This document shows positions 41,863-50,411 of a DNA stretch of 64,000 nucleotides, piece after piece. The notes under the pieces are model-generated. The model did not search any database. It was given only the letters and a program-made list of their open reading frames with translations, and had not been told where the DNA came from. Both the position numbers and the translations under genes were made by a program. This DNA is from an uncultured Dehalococcoidia bacterium (GTDB lineage: Bacteria; Chloroflexota; Dehalococcoidia; Lucifugimonadales; UBA1127): contig OX638292.1 in the NCBI GenBank assembly GCA_951812285.1, positions 124,001 through 188,000 on the forward strand. The letters are read 5' to 3'. Every line of letters starts with the position of its first letter. The stretch's first letter is position 1.

Positions 41863-43269
41863 TTATTCGCCCTCGCCGGGCGCCACCGCCCGCACGACGC
41901 GCCGGTACTCCTCGTCCGCAATGACGACGACTGAGGTCCCGGCGTCGATGAAGCCCCCCTCTGATACCACGTCCACTCGTTGGGTGTCAATTTGCGCGAC
42001 CCCCGCCGGGTGCAGCACCGTGAGTGCCACGCCCCGCTTGCCGAGCATCGAGACGTACCCCTGCGGCGCAGTCTGCACCTCTGCGGCCGTCGCCCCGCCG
42101 AATCGCGTCAACAGCCCGCTGCCCCGCGGCAGCGAGGTCTGCAGCGCGAGCCCGCCGAACCCCCGCCGGTTGGGCAGCAGCGTCAGGATCGCCGCGGCTC
42201 CGATGACGATGGTGACCAATGAGCTGAGCAGCACCAGCCCCGCACGCAAGAAGTCGCCCGTGGTCGCGCCCTGCCCGATTAGCGATATGTACAGCCCGGC
42301 AAAGAACGCAATGCCCCCCAGGAGGCCCGCAACACCAAACCCCGGGATCAGCACAAGCTCTACCGCGATGAGCGCTATTCCGATCGCCACCAGAACGACG
42401 CCCTCCCACCCGGAGAGCTCCGCGAGGAAGCCGCCCCAGAAGAACAGCGCCAGCAGCAAAATCCCCGCGATGCCCGGCACGCCAAAGCCTGGCGAGGTCA
42501 GCTCCGCCAGCAATCCCAGGAACCCGAGCGAGATAAGCAGCGACGCGACGACCGGGTTGGTCAGGAAGCGTACGAAGCGCTCCGCAAGGCTGTACTCGAC
42601 TTGCACCAGCTCCGCGCCCGTGATCCCCTCGAGCTCCAGGACCTCGGTGATGCTGGACGCCTCGCCGTCCGCGTACCCCCACTGGAGCGCCTCGCTGGTG
42701 GTCATCGTGAGGAGCTTGCCCTCAGCCACCAGCCCGTCGATGGCCACGCTCTCGTCCACCATCGCCTCCGCGATGCGCGGGTCGCGCCCCCGCACCTCGG
42801 CGACGGCGCGGAAGTCGCTGCGGACGGCGGACACCACCTTCTCGGTGGCCGTCTCGCCCTCTTGGTCGACGGGCGTGGCCGCGCCGATAACGCCACCCTC
42901 GTCCATGTATATCTTGTCGGCGGAGATGGCGATGAGCGCCCCGGCGGAAAACGCCTCGCGGTTGACGTACGCGATTACCGGGACCTCGGCGTCGAGGAGA
43001 GCGTCCTTGATGGAGAGGGCGGCGTCCAACCGTCCGCCCGGGGTGTTGATGTCGAGGAGGACGGCGTCGGCGCCCTCCTCCGCTGCGGTGCTGAGCACCC
43101 GCTTCACGTATGGCGTCATGCCGAGGTCGATGGTGCCGTCAATGGTGGCGACGTACACGGTCCCGCCGCTGCTGGACTGCCCCAGCACGGTCGGCACGAG
43201 CAGCCCGAGCATGCCGAGGACGATGAGCGTGGCGCAGAACGCGCGCATCGCCGTACGTAGTGCTGGCAT
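41863..43269 (-). CDS. nfeD: NfeD1b-type membrane serine protease
   Basis: NfeD proteins pair a ClpP-like protease domain with membrane helices and an OB-fold, and partner flotillins. The 468 residues have an N-terminal signal helix ([18 protein letters not shown]). The protease domain contains [14 protein letters not shown] and the catalytic Ser in [18 protein letters not shown]. About six helices (residues 235-370) follow, then an OB-fold ending near [15 protein letters not shown]. The upstream gap to thrC (43270-43500) is divergent and holds no gene. Confidence 0.94.
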   Translation of the reverse strand: MPALRTAMRAFCATLIVLGMLGLLVPTVLGQSSSGGTVYVATIDGTIDLGMTPYVKRVLSTAAEEGADAVLLDINTPGGRLDAALSIKDALLDAEVPVIAYVNREAFSAGALIAISADKIYMDEGGVIGAATPVDQEGETATEKVVSAVRSDFRAVAEVRGRDPRIAEAMVDESVAIDGLVAEGKLLTMTTSEALQWGYADGEASSITEVLELEGITGAELVQVEYSLAERFVRFLTNPVVASLLISLGFLGLLAELTSPGFGVPGIAGILLLALFFWGGFLAELSGWEGVVLVAIGIALIAVELVLIPGFGVAGLLGGIAFFAGLYISLIGQGATTGDFLRAGLVLLSSLVTIVIGAAAILTLLPNRRGFGGLALQTSLPRGSGLLTRFGGATAAEVQTAPQGYVSMLGKRGVALTVLHPAGVAQIDTQRVDVVSEGGFIDAGTSVVVIADEEYRRVVRAVAPGEGE

Positions 43270-43500
43270 TCGAGGCGCCCCTTTCGCTCAGATGAGCCCA
43301 AGCGCTCTTCCCACACCTCTCCCCGCTATAGTTCAAGTATACTCCAAGGCAGACGGCCAAGGCGCTGCGCGTAGCCCCGCACCCGGATCTCAGATTGACG
43401 CAGCTATGGCCCACTGCTACCATGATTCTGCTATTGACAGCTACCTTGTCGTGTTGTGTGTTCAGTTTGGCCGGTACGCCGGAGGTGAGGGAGAGCAGCC

Positions 43501-44724
43501 TTGGCATTCGCAAGCGCCTTGAAGTGCAGGGAATGCGGCCGTGAGTACCCCACGGACCCGCTAAACGTCTGCGAGTTCTGCTTTGGCCCGCTGGAAGTGG
43601 CCTACGATTACGAGGCCATTTCCCGCGCAATCAGCAGGGAGCGCATCCAGAACGGCCCGCTGACCATGTGGCGCTACCAGGACCTCCTGCCCGTCGATGG
43701 CGACCACGCCGTTGATCTGCAGACCGGGTTTACCCCGTTGATGAAGGCGCCAAACCTCGGCCGCTTGCTCGGTCTCGACCACCTGTACATCAAGAACGAC
43801 GCGGTCAACCCCACCAACTCCTTCAAGGACCGCGTGGTCTCGGTCGCCTCCACCAAGGCGCTCGAGTACGAGTTCAAGACCCTCGCCTGCGCTTCCACGG
43901 GCAACCTCGCCGGCAGCGTCGCCGCCCACGCCGCGAGGGCAGGCATGAACGCCTACATCTTCATCCCCGCGGACTTGGAGCGAGGAAAGGTTGTGGGCGC
44001 CGCCATCTACGGGCCGACGCTCGTGGCCATCAATGGCAGCTACGACGACGTCAACCGCCTCTGCAGCGAGCTGGCGGACACCTACCCGTGGGCCTTCGTG
44101 AACATCAACATGCGCCCTTACTACGCCGAGGGCAGCAAGACCCTCGGCTACGAGGTCGCCGAGCAACTCGGCTGGCAGGCCCCCGCGCACTGCATCGTGC
44201 CCTCGGCTTCCGGCTCGATGTTCACCAAGATCTGGAAGGGTCTGAAGGAGTTTGAGGACTTGGAGCTCATCCCCAAGGTCCACACGCACATGCACATGAC
44301 TCAGGCGGCCGGCTGCGCCCCCATCGCCGAGGCCTACGAGGCCGGCGTGACGCGCGTCCGCCCGGTCAAGCCCAACTCCATCGCCAAGTCGCTCGCCATC
44401 GGCAACCCTGCCGATGGCTACTACTCGCTCAAGACCATTCAGGAGTCGGACGGCGACGCCACCATCGTTCCAGAAGACGAGGTTGTCGCTGGCATCCAGA
44501 TGCTCGCGGAGAACGAGGGCATCTTCACCGAAACCGCAGGCGGGGTCGTCATCTCCGGCCTCAAGCGCCTCGTTGAGCGCGGCGCCATCAAGCGCGACGA
44601 GGTCACCGTCGCCTACATCACTGGCAACGGCCTCAAGACGCTGGAGGCGGTGGAGGACACCGTGCGGTCCGTCACCATCGACCCGACCACGTCGTCCTTC
44701 GAGGAACAAGTGCTGAACGCCTAA
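43501..44724 (+). CDS. thrC: Threonine synthase with an N-terminal zinc ribbon
   Basis: ThrC converts O-phosphohomoserine to threonine with PLP. The TTG at 43501 gives 407 residues. Four cysteines at 9, 12, 24 and 27 form a ribbon. The PLP lysine is in NPTNSFKDRVVSVA, followed by CASTGNLAGSVAAHAARAG, VPSASGSMFTKIWKG and the C-terminal FTETAGGVVISGL. It lies next to a NIL and a MoaD-like gene, whereas lysC and thrB are 9 kb away. Confidence 0.93.
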   Translation: MAFASALKCRECGREYPTDPLNVCEFCFGPLEVAYDYEAISRAISRERIQNGPLTMWRYQDLLPVDGDHAVDLQTGFTPLMKAPNLGRLLGLDHLYIKNDAVNPTNSFKDRVVSVASTKALEYEFKTLACASTGNLAGSVAAHAARAGMNAYIFIPADLERGKVVGAAIYGPTLVAINGSYDDVNRLCSELADTYPWAFVNINMRPYYAEGSKTLGYEVAEQLGWQAPAHCIVPSASGSMFTKIWKGLKEFEDLELIPKVHTHMHMTQAAGCAPIAEAYEAGVTRVRPVKPNSIAKSLAIGNPADGYYSLKTIQESDGDATIVPEDEVVAGIQMLAENEGIFTETAGGVVISGLKRLVERGAIKRDEVTVAYITGNGLKTLEAVEDTVRSVTIDPTTSSFEEQVLNA

Positions 44725-44747
44725 AGGGCAGGAGTGGCAAGGCCGTA

Positions 44748-44987
44748 ATGGCGAAACTCAGAGTACGCTTCACCTTCACCCCGGAGCTGATCCAGGAACC
44801 GGTCATCTGGCAGCTTGGTCAAAAATTCCCGATTATTACCAACATCCGGGGCGCTGATGTGCGCCAGGCCTTCGGCTGGGCCCTGCTGGAGCTGGAGGGC
44901 GAGGAAGACCAGATCAACCAGGGCATAGAGTGGGTGCGTTCCACCGGCATCGAGGTGGAGCTCGTCACGGGTGACGTGATCGAGTAG
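44748..44987 (+). CDS. NIL-domain protein
   Basis: The 79-residue protein is a single NIL domain, an ACT-like fold found at the end of methionine-transport ATPases and in small proteins of sulfur metabolism. The pattern is KLRVRFTFTPELIQEPVIW, GADVRQAFGWALLELEG, then GIEWVRSTGIEVELV. GGAGTGG precedes the ATG at 44748, 23 bp after thrC. Its place between thrC and a sulfur-carrier gene suggests a role in sulfur amino-acid metabolism. Confidence 0.85.
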   Translation: MAKLRVRFTFTPELIQEPVIWQLGQKFPIITNIRGADVRQAFGWALLELEGEEDQINQGIEWVRSTGIEVELVTGDVIE

Positions 44988-45081
44988 CCGCGCTCACCGG
45001 GGAGTCGGCCTAATCGACGGCACGTCTGCTGGTGGTCCCGCAGCGGCCGAAAATCAGGGTACTGCAAGAGGAGGACGGCAA

Positions 45082-45357
45082 ATGGGTGTCACAGTGCGGA
45101 TTCCGGCCCCGCTTCGGCGGGTAACCAACGACCAGGACCGCGTCGAAGTCGACGCGGAGAACCTCGCGGACATGGTCGACGCCATGGAGGAACAGTTTCC
45201 CGGCATCAAGGAGCGCCTGATCGACGAGACCGGCAGCCTCCGGCACTTCGTGAACATCTACGTTAACGGCGAGGACGTCCAGTTCCTCCAGGGCCTCGAA
45301 ACCGCCATCAAGGCATCGGACGAGGTCAGCATCGTGCCGGCGGTGGCCGGCGGCTAG
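45082..45357 (+). CDS. MoaD/ThiS-family sulfur carrier
   Basis: The 91-residue ubiquitin-like protein reads MGVTVRIPAPLRRVT, SLRHFVNIYVNGEDV and ends in SIVPAVAGG. The Gly-Gly end is the site that becomes a thiocarboxylate. The length and the thrC-NIL setting resemble CysO-type carriers used in cysteine or homocysteine synthesis more than MoaD proper, but a molybdopterin role is possible, since a mogA gene is in the window. GGAGGACGG precedes the start. Confidence 0.88.
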   Translation: MGVTVRIPAPLRRVTNDQDRVEVDAENLADMVDAMEEQFPGIKERLIDETGSLRHFVNIYVNGEDVQFLQGLETAIKASDEVSIVPAVAGG

Positions 45358-45463
45358 CGCGAGCAGGTGCTCGATTGCCCCGTTCCGGTCCCGTCCCAGA
45401 GTGCCGGCCAGCCCCTTTCCCACCCCGCGACCCGCGCTAACGAGGACCGCACAGGAGGGTGAC

Positions 45464-46594
45464 ATGGCGAAGCTGGCCATTTCGGCGGACTCCCACATCC
45501 TTGAGCCCCGTGACGTGTTCGCGGGCCTCGCTGAGCGCTTCGGCGACCGCGCCCCCCGCGTCGTCCGCGACGAGGGCAAGGGCGACTTTATCGAGATCCC
45601 GGCCACCGGAACTCGCCTCAACGCTACTATCGGCGGCGTCGGCCGCCTCGGCATCGCCGGCATGAGCCTTGACGATCCGGAGACCCACCGCATCATAGCC
45701 CTCGGCTACGACGGCCTTCGCCCCGCCCTCAAGGACCCCGTCGAGCGCATGAAGGAGATGGACGGTGACGGCGTCTGGGGCGAGGTCATCTTCCCCAGCC
45801 TCTTCATGCGCCTCTTCGGCACCCAGGACGCCGAGGTCCTTGCCGCCGCCTTCCAGAATTACAACGACTTTCTCTGGGACTTCTGCAACACCGTCCCTAA
45901 CCGGCTGCGCGGCCTCGCCCTGCTCGTCATGCACGACCCAGCGGCCGCGCACCTCGAGCTCCAGCGCGTCATCGCCAAGGGCTACGTCGGCGTCTGCATC
46001 CCCTGCGCGGCCCCCCACGGCACCCGCTACTCGGACCCCGTCTACGACCCACTCTGGGCCACGGCGCAGGAGGCCGGGATCACCGTCAACATGCACATCT
46101 TCACCGACGGCCACGCAGCCAACACCGGCCTGGCGGGGGCGGACCTCATCCAGGCCTACTCCAGCGCCCCCAACACCATCCAGTTCACCCTGGCGGACCT
46201 CACCGCAGGCGGCGTGGCCCATCGCTTCCCCGACTTGAAATTCGTCGCGGCCGAGTTCAACACCGGCTGGCTCGCCAACTGGCTGGAGCGCATGGACCAC
46301 TCCGTCTACCGCAGCCGCCGGTTCGTGCCCGAATACCTCGACCTCAAGCCCAGCGAGTACTGGCGCCGCCAGTTCTACGCCACCTTCGAGGACGACCGCC
46401 CCGGCATGCTCACCCGTGAGGCTATCGGTGTGGAAACCCTCATGTGGGGCTCCGACTTCCCCCACCACGACTCCGTCTGGCCGCACTCGCAGGAAGCTCT
46501 GGACATGGTCTTCGAGGGCATGCCCGACGACGTCCGCCGCACCACCACCGTGGACAACGTCGCCAGACTCTACGGCCTGTCGGTTCCCGAATGA
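45464..46594 (+). CDS. Amidohydrolase-family protein (COG2159, amidohydro-rel/decarboxylase type)
   Basis: The ATG at 45464 (GGAGGGTG ahead) gives 376 residues. The metal-site pattern ISADSHILEPRDVF opens the barrel. Further motifs are DGVWGEVIFPSLF, TVNMHIFTDGHAANTG (His), and the distal Asp in MWGSDFPHHDSVWPHS. This group includes decarboxylases of aromatic acids and hydrolases, with one or two metals. A paralogue of similar plan is encoded at 50412. Its stop overlaps the start of a small membrane protein. Confidence 0.88.
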   Translation: MAKLAISADSHILEPRDVFAGLAERFGDRAPRVVRDEGKGDFIEIPATGTRLNATIGGVGRLGIAGMSLDDPETHRIIALGYDGLRPALKDPVERMKEMDGDGVWGEVIFPSLFMRLFGTQDAEVLAAAFQNYNDFLWDFCNTVPNRLRGLALLVMHDPAAAHLELQRVIAKGYVGVCIPCAAPHGTRYSDPVYDPLWATAQEAGITVNMHIFTDGHAANTGLAGADLIQAYSSAPNTIQFTLADLTAGGVAHRFPDLKFVAAEFNTGWLANWLERMDHSVYRSRRFVPEYLDLKPSEYWRRQFYATFEDDRPGMLTREAIGVETLMWGSDFPHHDSVWPHSQEALDMVFEGMPDDVRRTTTVDNVARLYGLSVPE

Positions 46595-46674
46595 TCTTCC
46601 GCATCGTCATGCTCGGGCTTATCTTCATCGTGGTGCCCGGTCTCGCCATGTTCTATGCGTACCTCGTGTTGTGA
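46591..46674 (+). CDS. 27-residue single-helix membrane protein
   Basis: The ATG at 46591 overlaps the amidohydrolase stop (ATGA). The product, MIFRIVMLGLIFIVVPGLAM plus FYAYLVL, is one hydrophobic segment with a single Arg near the N-terminus. It could be a real microprotein translated by reinitiation. No family is recognised. Confidence 0.4.
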   Translation: MIFRIVMLGLIFIVVPGLAMFYAYLVL

Positions 46675-46732
46675 GGCGTTGACGGGGCGGATATTGTGAA
46701 CGGCCAACGGCCGTCAGGGGTGACAATCAAAC

Positions 46733-46762
46733 TTGATTGCGGATTGTAGCTGCGCCTATAAT
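46733..46762 (+). promoter_or_regulatory. Promoter of ilvE
   Basis: TTGATT (46733-46738), an 18-bp spacer and a perfect TATAAT (46757-46762) precede the start by about 40 bp. Confidence 0.7.
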
Positions 46763-46800
46763 GGCGGTTAGGCCAATTCTCAAAGTGGAAGGAGACTGTC

Positions 46801-47742
46801 ATGGAGCCTACACCCTTAGCCTGGTTCCGCGGAGAGTTTGTTCCCGCGTCGGAGGCCAAGGTCGGCGTCATGACCCACGCCCTCCACTACGGCACCGCAT
46901 GCTTCGAGGGTATCCGCTGCAACTGGAACGAGGAGGAGGAGAAGCTCCTCATCTTCCGCCCGCTTGAGCACTACCAGAGGCTGGTGAACGGCGCGAAGGT
47001 GCTGCGTATGGAGCTCCCCCTTTCGCCCGAGGAGTTGGTCGATCTCACTGTCGACCTTGTCGAGCGCACCGGCTACCGCCAGGACATGTACATCCGCCCC
47101 CTCGCATTCAAGAGCGCGGAGCGCGTCGCAAACCTGAAGCTCCACGAGCTCGATGACGGGTTGACCATCATCGCCGTACCCTTCGGCCAGTACATCGACG
47201 TGCAGGTCGCGCGCTGCGTCACGGCAAGCTGGCGCCGCATCGACGAAACGATGATGCCCCCGCGAGTGAAGCTGAGTGCCACCTACGTCAACAGCATTCT
47301 CGCCAAGACCGACGCCGTCCTGTCCGGGTTCGACGAGGCCGTCCTCCTTAACTACGACGGCAAGGTGGCCGAGGGCAGCGGCGAGAACCTCTTCGTCGTG
47401 AAGGACGGGGAGTTGGTGACCCCGCCGTTGACGGCCAACATCCTCCCCGGCATTACGCGCACCTGCATCATGCAGATCGCCCGCGAGGAGCTCGGCATCG
47501 ACACCGTCGAGCGCCCTATCGGCCGCGCCGAACTCTATCTGGCGGATGAGGTCTTCCTCACAGGCACCGCCGCCCACGTCACGCCCATGGGCGAGCTCGA
47601 CCACCGGCCCATCGCCGACGGCCACATCGGCCCCATCACCAAGGCGCTGCAGGAGATCTACTTCAAGGCCATCCGTGGGCAATTGCCCAAGTACCGCCAC
47701 TGGTGCGTCGAGGCCGTCCCCGCGCCTCTCGCAAAGGTGTAG
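46801..47742 (+). CDS. ilvE: Branched-chain amino-acid aminotransferase
   Basis: IlvE transfers amino groups between glutamate and valine, leucine or isoleucine keto acids with PLP. The 313 residues show VGVMTHALHYGTACFEGIR, RPLAFKSAERV, the lysine region PPRVKLSATYVNS, DEAVLLNYDGKVAEGSGEN, and ILPGITRTCIMQIARE. Class-IV fold motifs DEVFLTGTAAHVTPM and a final His-Trp region are present. The gene has its own promoter and AGGAG. No other ilv genes are near. Confidence 0.93.
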   Translation: MEPTPLAWFRGEFVPASEAKVGVMTHALHYGTACFEGIRCNWNEEEEKLLIFRPLEHYQRLVNGAKVLRMELPLSPEELVDLTVDLVERTGYRQDMYIRPLAFKSAERVANLKLHELDDGLTIIAVPFGQYIDVQVARCVTASWRRIDETMMPPRVKLSATYVNSILAKTDAVLSGFDEAVLLNYDGKVAEGSGENLFVVKDGELVTPPLTANILPGITRTCIMQIAREELGIDTVERPIGRAELYLADEVFLTGTAAHVTPMGELDHRPIADGHIGPITKALQEIYFKAIRGQLPKYRHWCVEAVPAPLAKV

Positions 47743-47782
47743 TACCGCCGAATAGCTGCCGCGCAAGACCGGAGCGCCGACT

Positions 47783-48214
47783 GTGGATGACCTCTCCCGC
47801 GACTACGTCATCTGGGTCTTCCTCGCGGCCACGGGCGTCATTCAGATTGCCGCTGCCCACGCCGGCCTGACCAAGCTGCTCTTCATCCGTGCCAAGCCGT
47901 GGGCCTACACCCTCGGCATGCTGCTCGTCATAGCCGGCTTCGCCTGGTTCTTCCGCGACGGCGCCCGCCACATTCCCGACACCGGCAACGGCATCAACGG
48001 CAACGAGCAGTCCGCCCGGTTCACCCTCACGTGTCTCGCCGTGGGCGCCTTCACCTTCACTCTCTCCTCGCTCTTGAACCGCCAGAGTGGGGAGGAGGCG
48101 TCGCCGCCGAACGCCGAGGGATTTGAGGCCTTCCGCCATCGAACGTACGCGCAGGCGCTGACGCACAGCATGAAGGTGCTATGGAGCGAGGGTCGCCGGT
48201 GGATGCGGCGATAG
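47783..48214 (+). CDS. Membrane protein of unknown function
   Basis: The GTG at 47783 gives 143 residues with three hydrophobic stretches (VIWVFLAATGVIQIAAAHAG, then AYTLGMLLVIAGFAWFF and a segment around TLTCLAVGAFTFTLSSLL). A polar tail of about 45 residues follows. The last 34 bp overlap the PAP2-like gene. No recognised domain. Confidence 0.65.
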   Translation: MDDLSRDYVIWVFLAATGVIQIAAAHAGLTKLLFIRAKPWAYTLGMLLVIAGFAWFFRDGARHIPDTGNGINGNEQSARFTLTCLAVGAFTFTLSSLLNRQSGEEASPPNAEGFEAFRHRTYAQALTHSMKVLWSEGRRWMRR

Positions 48215-48771
48215 TCCGGTGGCTCAACGGCGGCGTCGGCGCGGTGCCGCCCTTCGACGATGTTATCCGCATCGTCGTGGGCGACTACTTCTGCCCCGTC
48301 GTCATCTCCCTGCTGCTGTTTGGCGCCTGGTTCGGTTCGAGGACTGCGGAGTCGCGCATGGTGCACCAGAAGGCGTGCCTGGCCGCGCTGATCGCAATGG
48401 CATTCGGCAACTGGGCGGTGGAGATCCTCGACGAGCTCGTCGCCCGCCCGCGTCCCTTTGTAGAAGAAAACCTGCAGCTCCTCTTCTACACCCCCAGCGA
48501 CCCATCTTTCCCTTCCAACCCCGCCGTCGTTGGGGCGGCGCTGGCGGCGGGGCTTTGGACTGGGAACCACCGGCTCGGATACGCCGCCTTCAGCGTCGCG
48601 ACGGCGTGGTCGTTGGCCCGAGTCTATGCCGGGGTGGCCTATCCCTCGGACGTCCTGGCAGGAGTCGCCATCGCCCTCGCCATCACAGCGACCGTCGTGT
48701 GTGTCGTGCGCCGGATCGAGCCCGCGCCCACGCTGCTGCTGCGCGTGGCGCAGCGCTTCCACCTGGCGTAA
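48181..48771 (+). CDS. PAP2-like membrane protein lacking the catalytic histidines
   Basis: PAP2 phosphatases remove phosphate from lipid phosphates. The 196 residues have the helices and the motifs of the family, ARPRPF, PSFPSNPAVVG and LARVYAGVAYPSDVLAG, but both catalytic His positions are changed. The usual PSGH is PSNP, and GVHYPSD is GVAYPSD. The upstream Lys of the first motif is also missing. The overall fold and position overlapping a membrane-protein gene suggest a structural or ligand-binding role rather than catalysis. Confidence 0.75.
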   Translation: MERGSPVDAAIVRWLNGGVGAVPPFDDVIRIVVGDYFCPVVISLLLFGAWFGSRTAESRMVHQKACLAALIAMAFGNWAVEILDELVARPRPFVEENLQLLFYTPSDPSFPSNPAVVGAALAAGLWTGNHRLGYAAFSVATAWSLARVYAGVAYPSDVLAGVAIALAITATVVCVVRRIEPAPTLLLRVAQRFHLA

Positions 48772-48792
48772 CCACGCCCTCCGAGAGGGATG

Positions 48793-49716
48793 CTACGCGA
48801 CGGCCCGGTCGGACTCGATGGAGGGAATGACGGCGGCGTAGCGGCGGGCGAGTGTTCCAAGGAAGGCACGCATTGCCGGACTGTAGAGTCGGCCGCGCCT
48901 GATCATGACAGAGGTTGGTAGCGCCACCTCGTGGCCCTCTTGTATTCTCGCCTGTGCCAGTGAGCCTGTTTCGATTTCCCGCGTGATGCCGTGGACCGGC
49001 AGGAAGGAAACGCCGAGCCCCCGCTCAATCATGCGCTTGGTCGCCTCGATGCTGTCCAGCACCATCCCGACGTTCGGGATGATGCCCGCCTCGCGGCACA
49101 CCCGGTCGATCAACTGGAAGTAGGACGATTCGCGGTCGTACAGAATGAGCGGCTCCTTGGCGACGTCGTAGATGCTAACCTCGCCGCGCCCGGCGAAGGG
49201 GTGCTTTGGGTGGAAGGTGAGCGCCAGTTCTTCATCGTAGAGATTGACCGCAAGCACATCGGGGTGGCGGAGCGTCCGGGCGAGACCTACTTGGACTTCC
49301 TCGTCTGCCACCATCTTGAGCACCTCGGAGGAGCGCCCTGTGCGAATATGGACCTCAATGCCCGGATACTCGATGCGAAACTGCGCCAGGATGTCGGGAA
49401 GTACGTACGCGCCGATGGCCCGCGCCGTGCCGACTAGCAAGGTGCCGCTGGTGGCCTCCTGCAGGGCATTCAGCGTGGAGCGTCCCTGCTCAAGAGTCTC
49501 GAGTGCCCGCTGGGCGTACGGCAGGAAGGACTTGCCCGCTTCCGTCAGCCGGACGCCCCGCCCCATGCGGTGGAAGAGCGTTACTTTCAGCTCCGTTTCC
49601 AGCGCCTGAATGCGAGCGCTCAGTGAAGGCTGCGTCAGAATGAGCGACTGCGCCGCCCGGACGAAACTCCCACGCTCAGCCGCTGCCAGAAATGCCTTCA
49701 GTTGAGCAATTTCCAC
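48793..49716 (-). CDS. LysR-family transcriptional regulator
   Basis: The 307 residues open with the winged helix-turn-helix, LKAFLAAAERGSFVRAAQSL and LTQPSLSARIQALE, then the effector domain (ATSGTLLVGTARAIGAYVLP, PGIEVHIRTG). The ligand is unknown. AT-rich sequence upstream (49717-49800) holds TAATTATAATTGACTATA, a likely promoter/T-N11-A binding region. The convergent neighbour is the PAP2-like gene, with 21 bp between; candidate targets are the adjacent amidohydrolase or the regulator itself. Confidence 0.92.
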   Translation of the reverse strand: MEIAQLKAFLAAAERGSFVRAAQSLILTQPSLSARIQALETELKVTLFHRMGRGVRLTEAGKSFLPYAQRALETLEQGRSTLNALQEATSGTLLVGTARAIGAYVLPDILAQFRIEYPGIEVHIRTGRSSEVLKMVADEEVQVGLARTLRHPDVLAVNLYDEELALTFHPKHPFAGRGEVSIYDVAKEPLILYDRESSYFQLIDRVCREAGIIPNVGMVLDSIEATKRMIERGLGVSFLPVHGITREIETGSLAQARIQEGHEVALPTSVMIRRGRLYSPAMRAFLGTLARRYAAVIPSIESDRAVA

Positions 49717-49851
49717 TGTTCCCTCCTGAATTTTGGCAGCTCCAATTCCGCAGGAATGCTTAATTCTGCACTAATTATAATTGACTATAGCTCCCATAGA
49801 AAGTCCCGGTAGCAGACTGCTGGCTGTTGTTCCCTGCTTGGCGGCTGGCGG

Positions 49852-50259
49852 CTACGCTGAGTAAGAAACGCCGTCGAGCGAACAGTGGGATGGCATTGCG
49901 CAACGGTGCAGCAACACATGCAGCACTGGCTCTCTGTTGCGAACTGCGCGGTGCGCCCCGCTCGCCGAGGGCAACCCGATGGCTCTGCACACGTTCGCCC
50001 ACGATGCGGTGTCTGCAGGGGCCAATCCCCAGTCTCGCAGTCGGCGTGCCATCGACCGCAGCCCCCGCAGATCTAGCAGAGCCTCGTCATACGTCACTTG
50101 CGTCGCCGCAAGCCGTTCCGCCAGTCCAAGCTCCTCACCGCCCTCGTTCAATGGGGAGGTGGCAATAGCGTACTCCGACAGCAGCGCGGCAATCGACGCC
50201 TCCAACTCGGCCACCCGGCGCTCCAGCGCCTCGATTCGCTTGTGCAGCCCTCTGGGCAT
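49852..50259 (-). CDS. Coiled-coil hypothetical protein
   Basis: From ATG 50259 the 135 residues start PRGLHKRIEALERRVAELEA, a clear coiled coil. A helix-rich stretch follows (ELGLAERLAATQVTYDEALL and DLRGLRSMARRLRDWG). The C-terminal part, REPVLHVLLHRCAMPSHCS, is unusual and may be out of the true frame, so the real end could be earlier. No family is recognised; the codon pattern is only moderately convincing. Confidence 0.45.
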   Translation of the reverse strand: MPRGLHKRIEALERRVAELEASIAALLSEYAIATSPLNEGGEELGLAERLAATQVTYDEALLDLRGLRSMARRLRDWGLAPADTASWANVCRAIGLPSASGAHRAVRNREPVLHVLLHRCAMPSHCSLDGVSYSA

Positions 50260-50411
50260 CGGTGTTTCCGTCAACTGCAGCCCCCGTATGAGTCTGAGCC
50301 TACGGTAGCACACCGCCGCGGCTCACACGGGCTGCATTGACATGCGGCGCCCCGAAATGGCACCATCCCGGCATCCCGCAAGCGCCCAGCCGCGCGAGAA
50401 AGTGACTGCCC

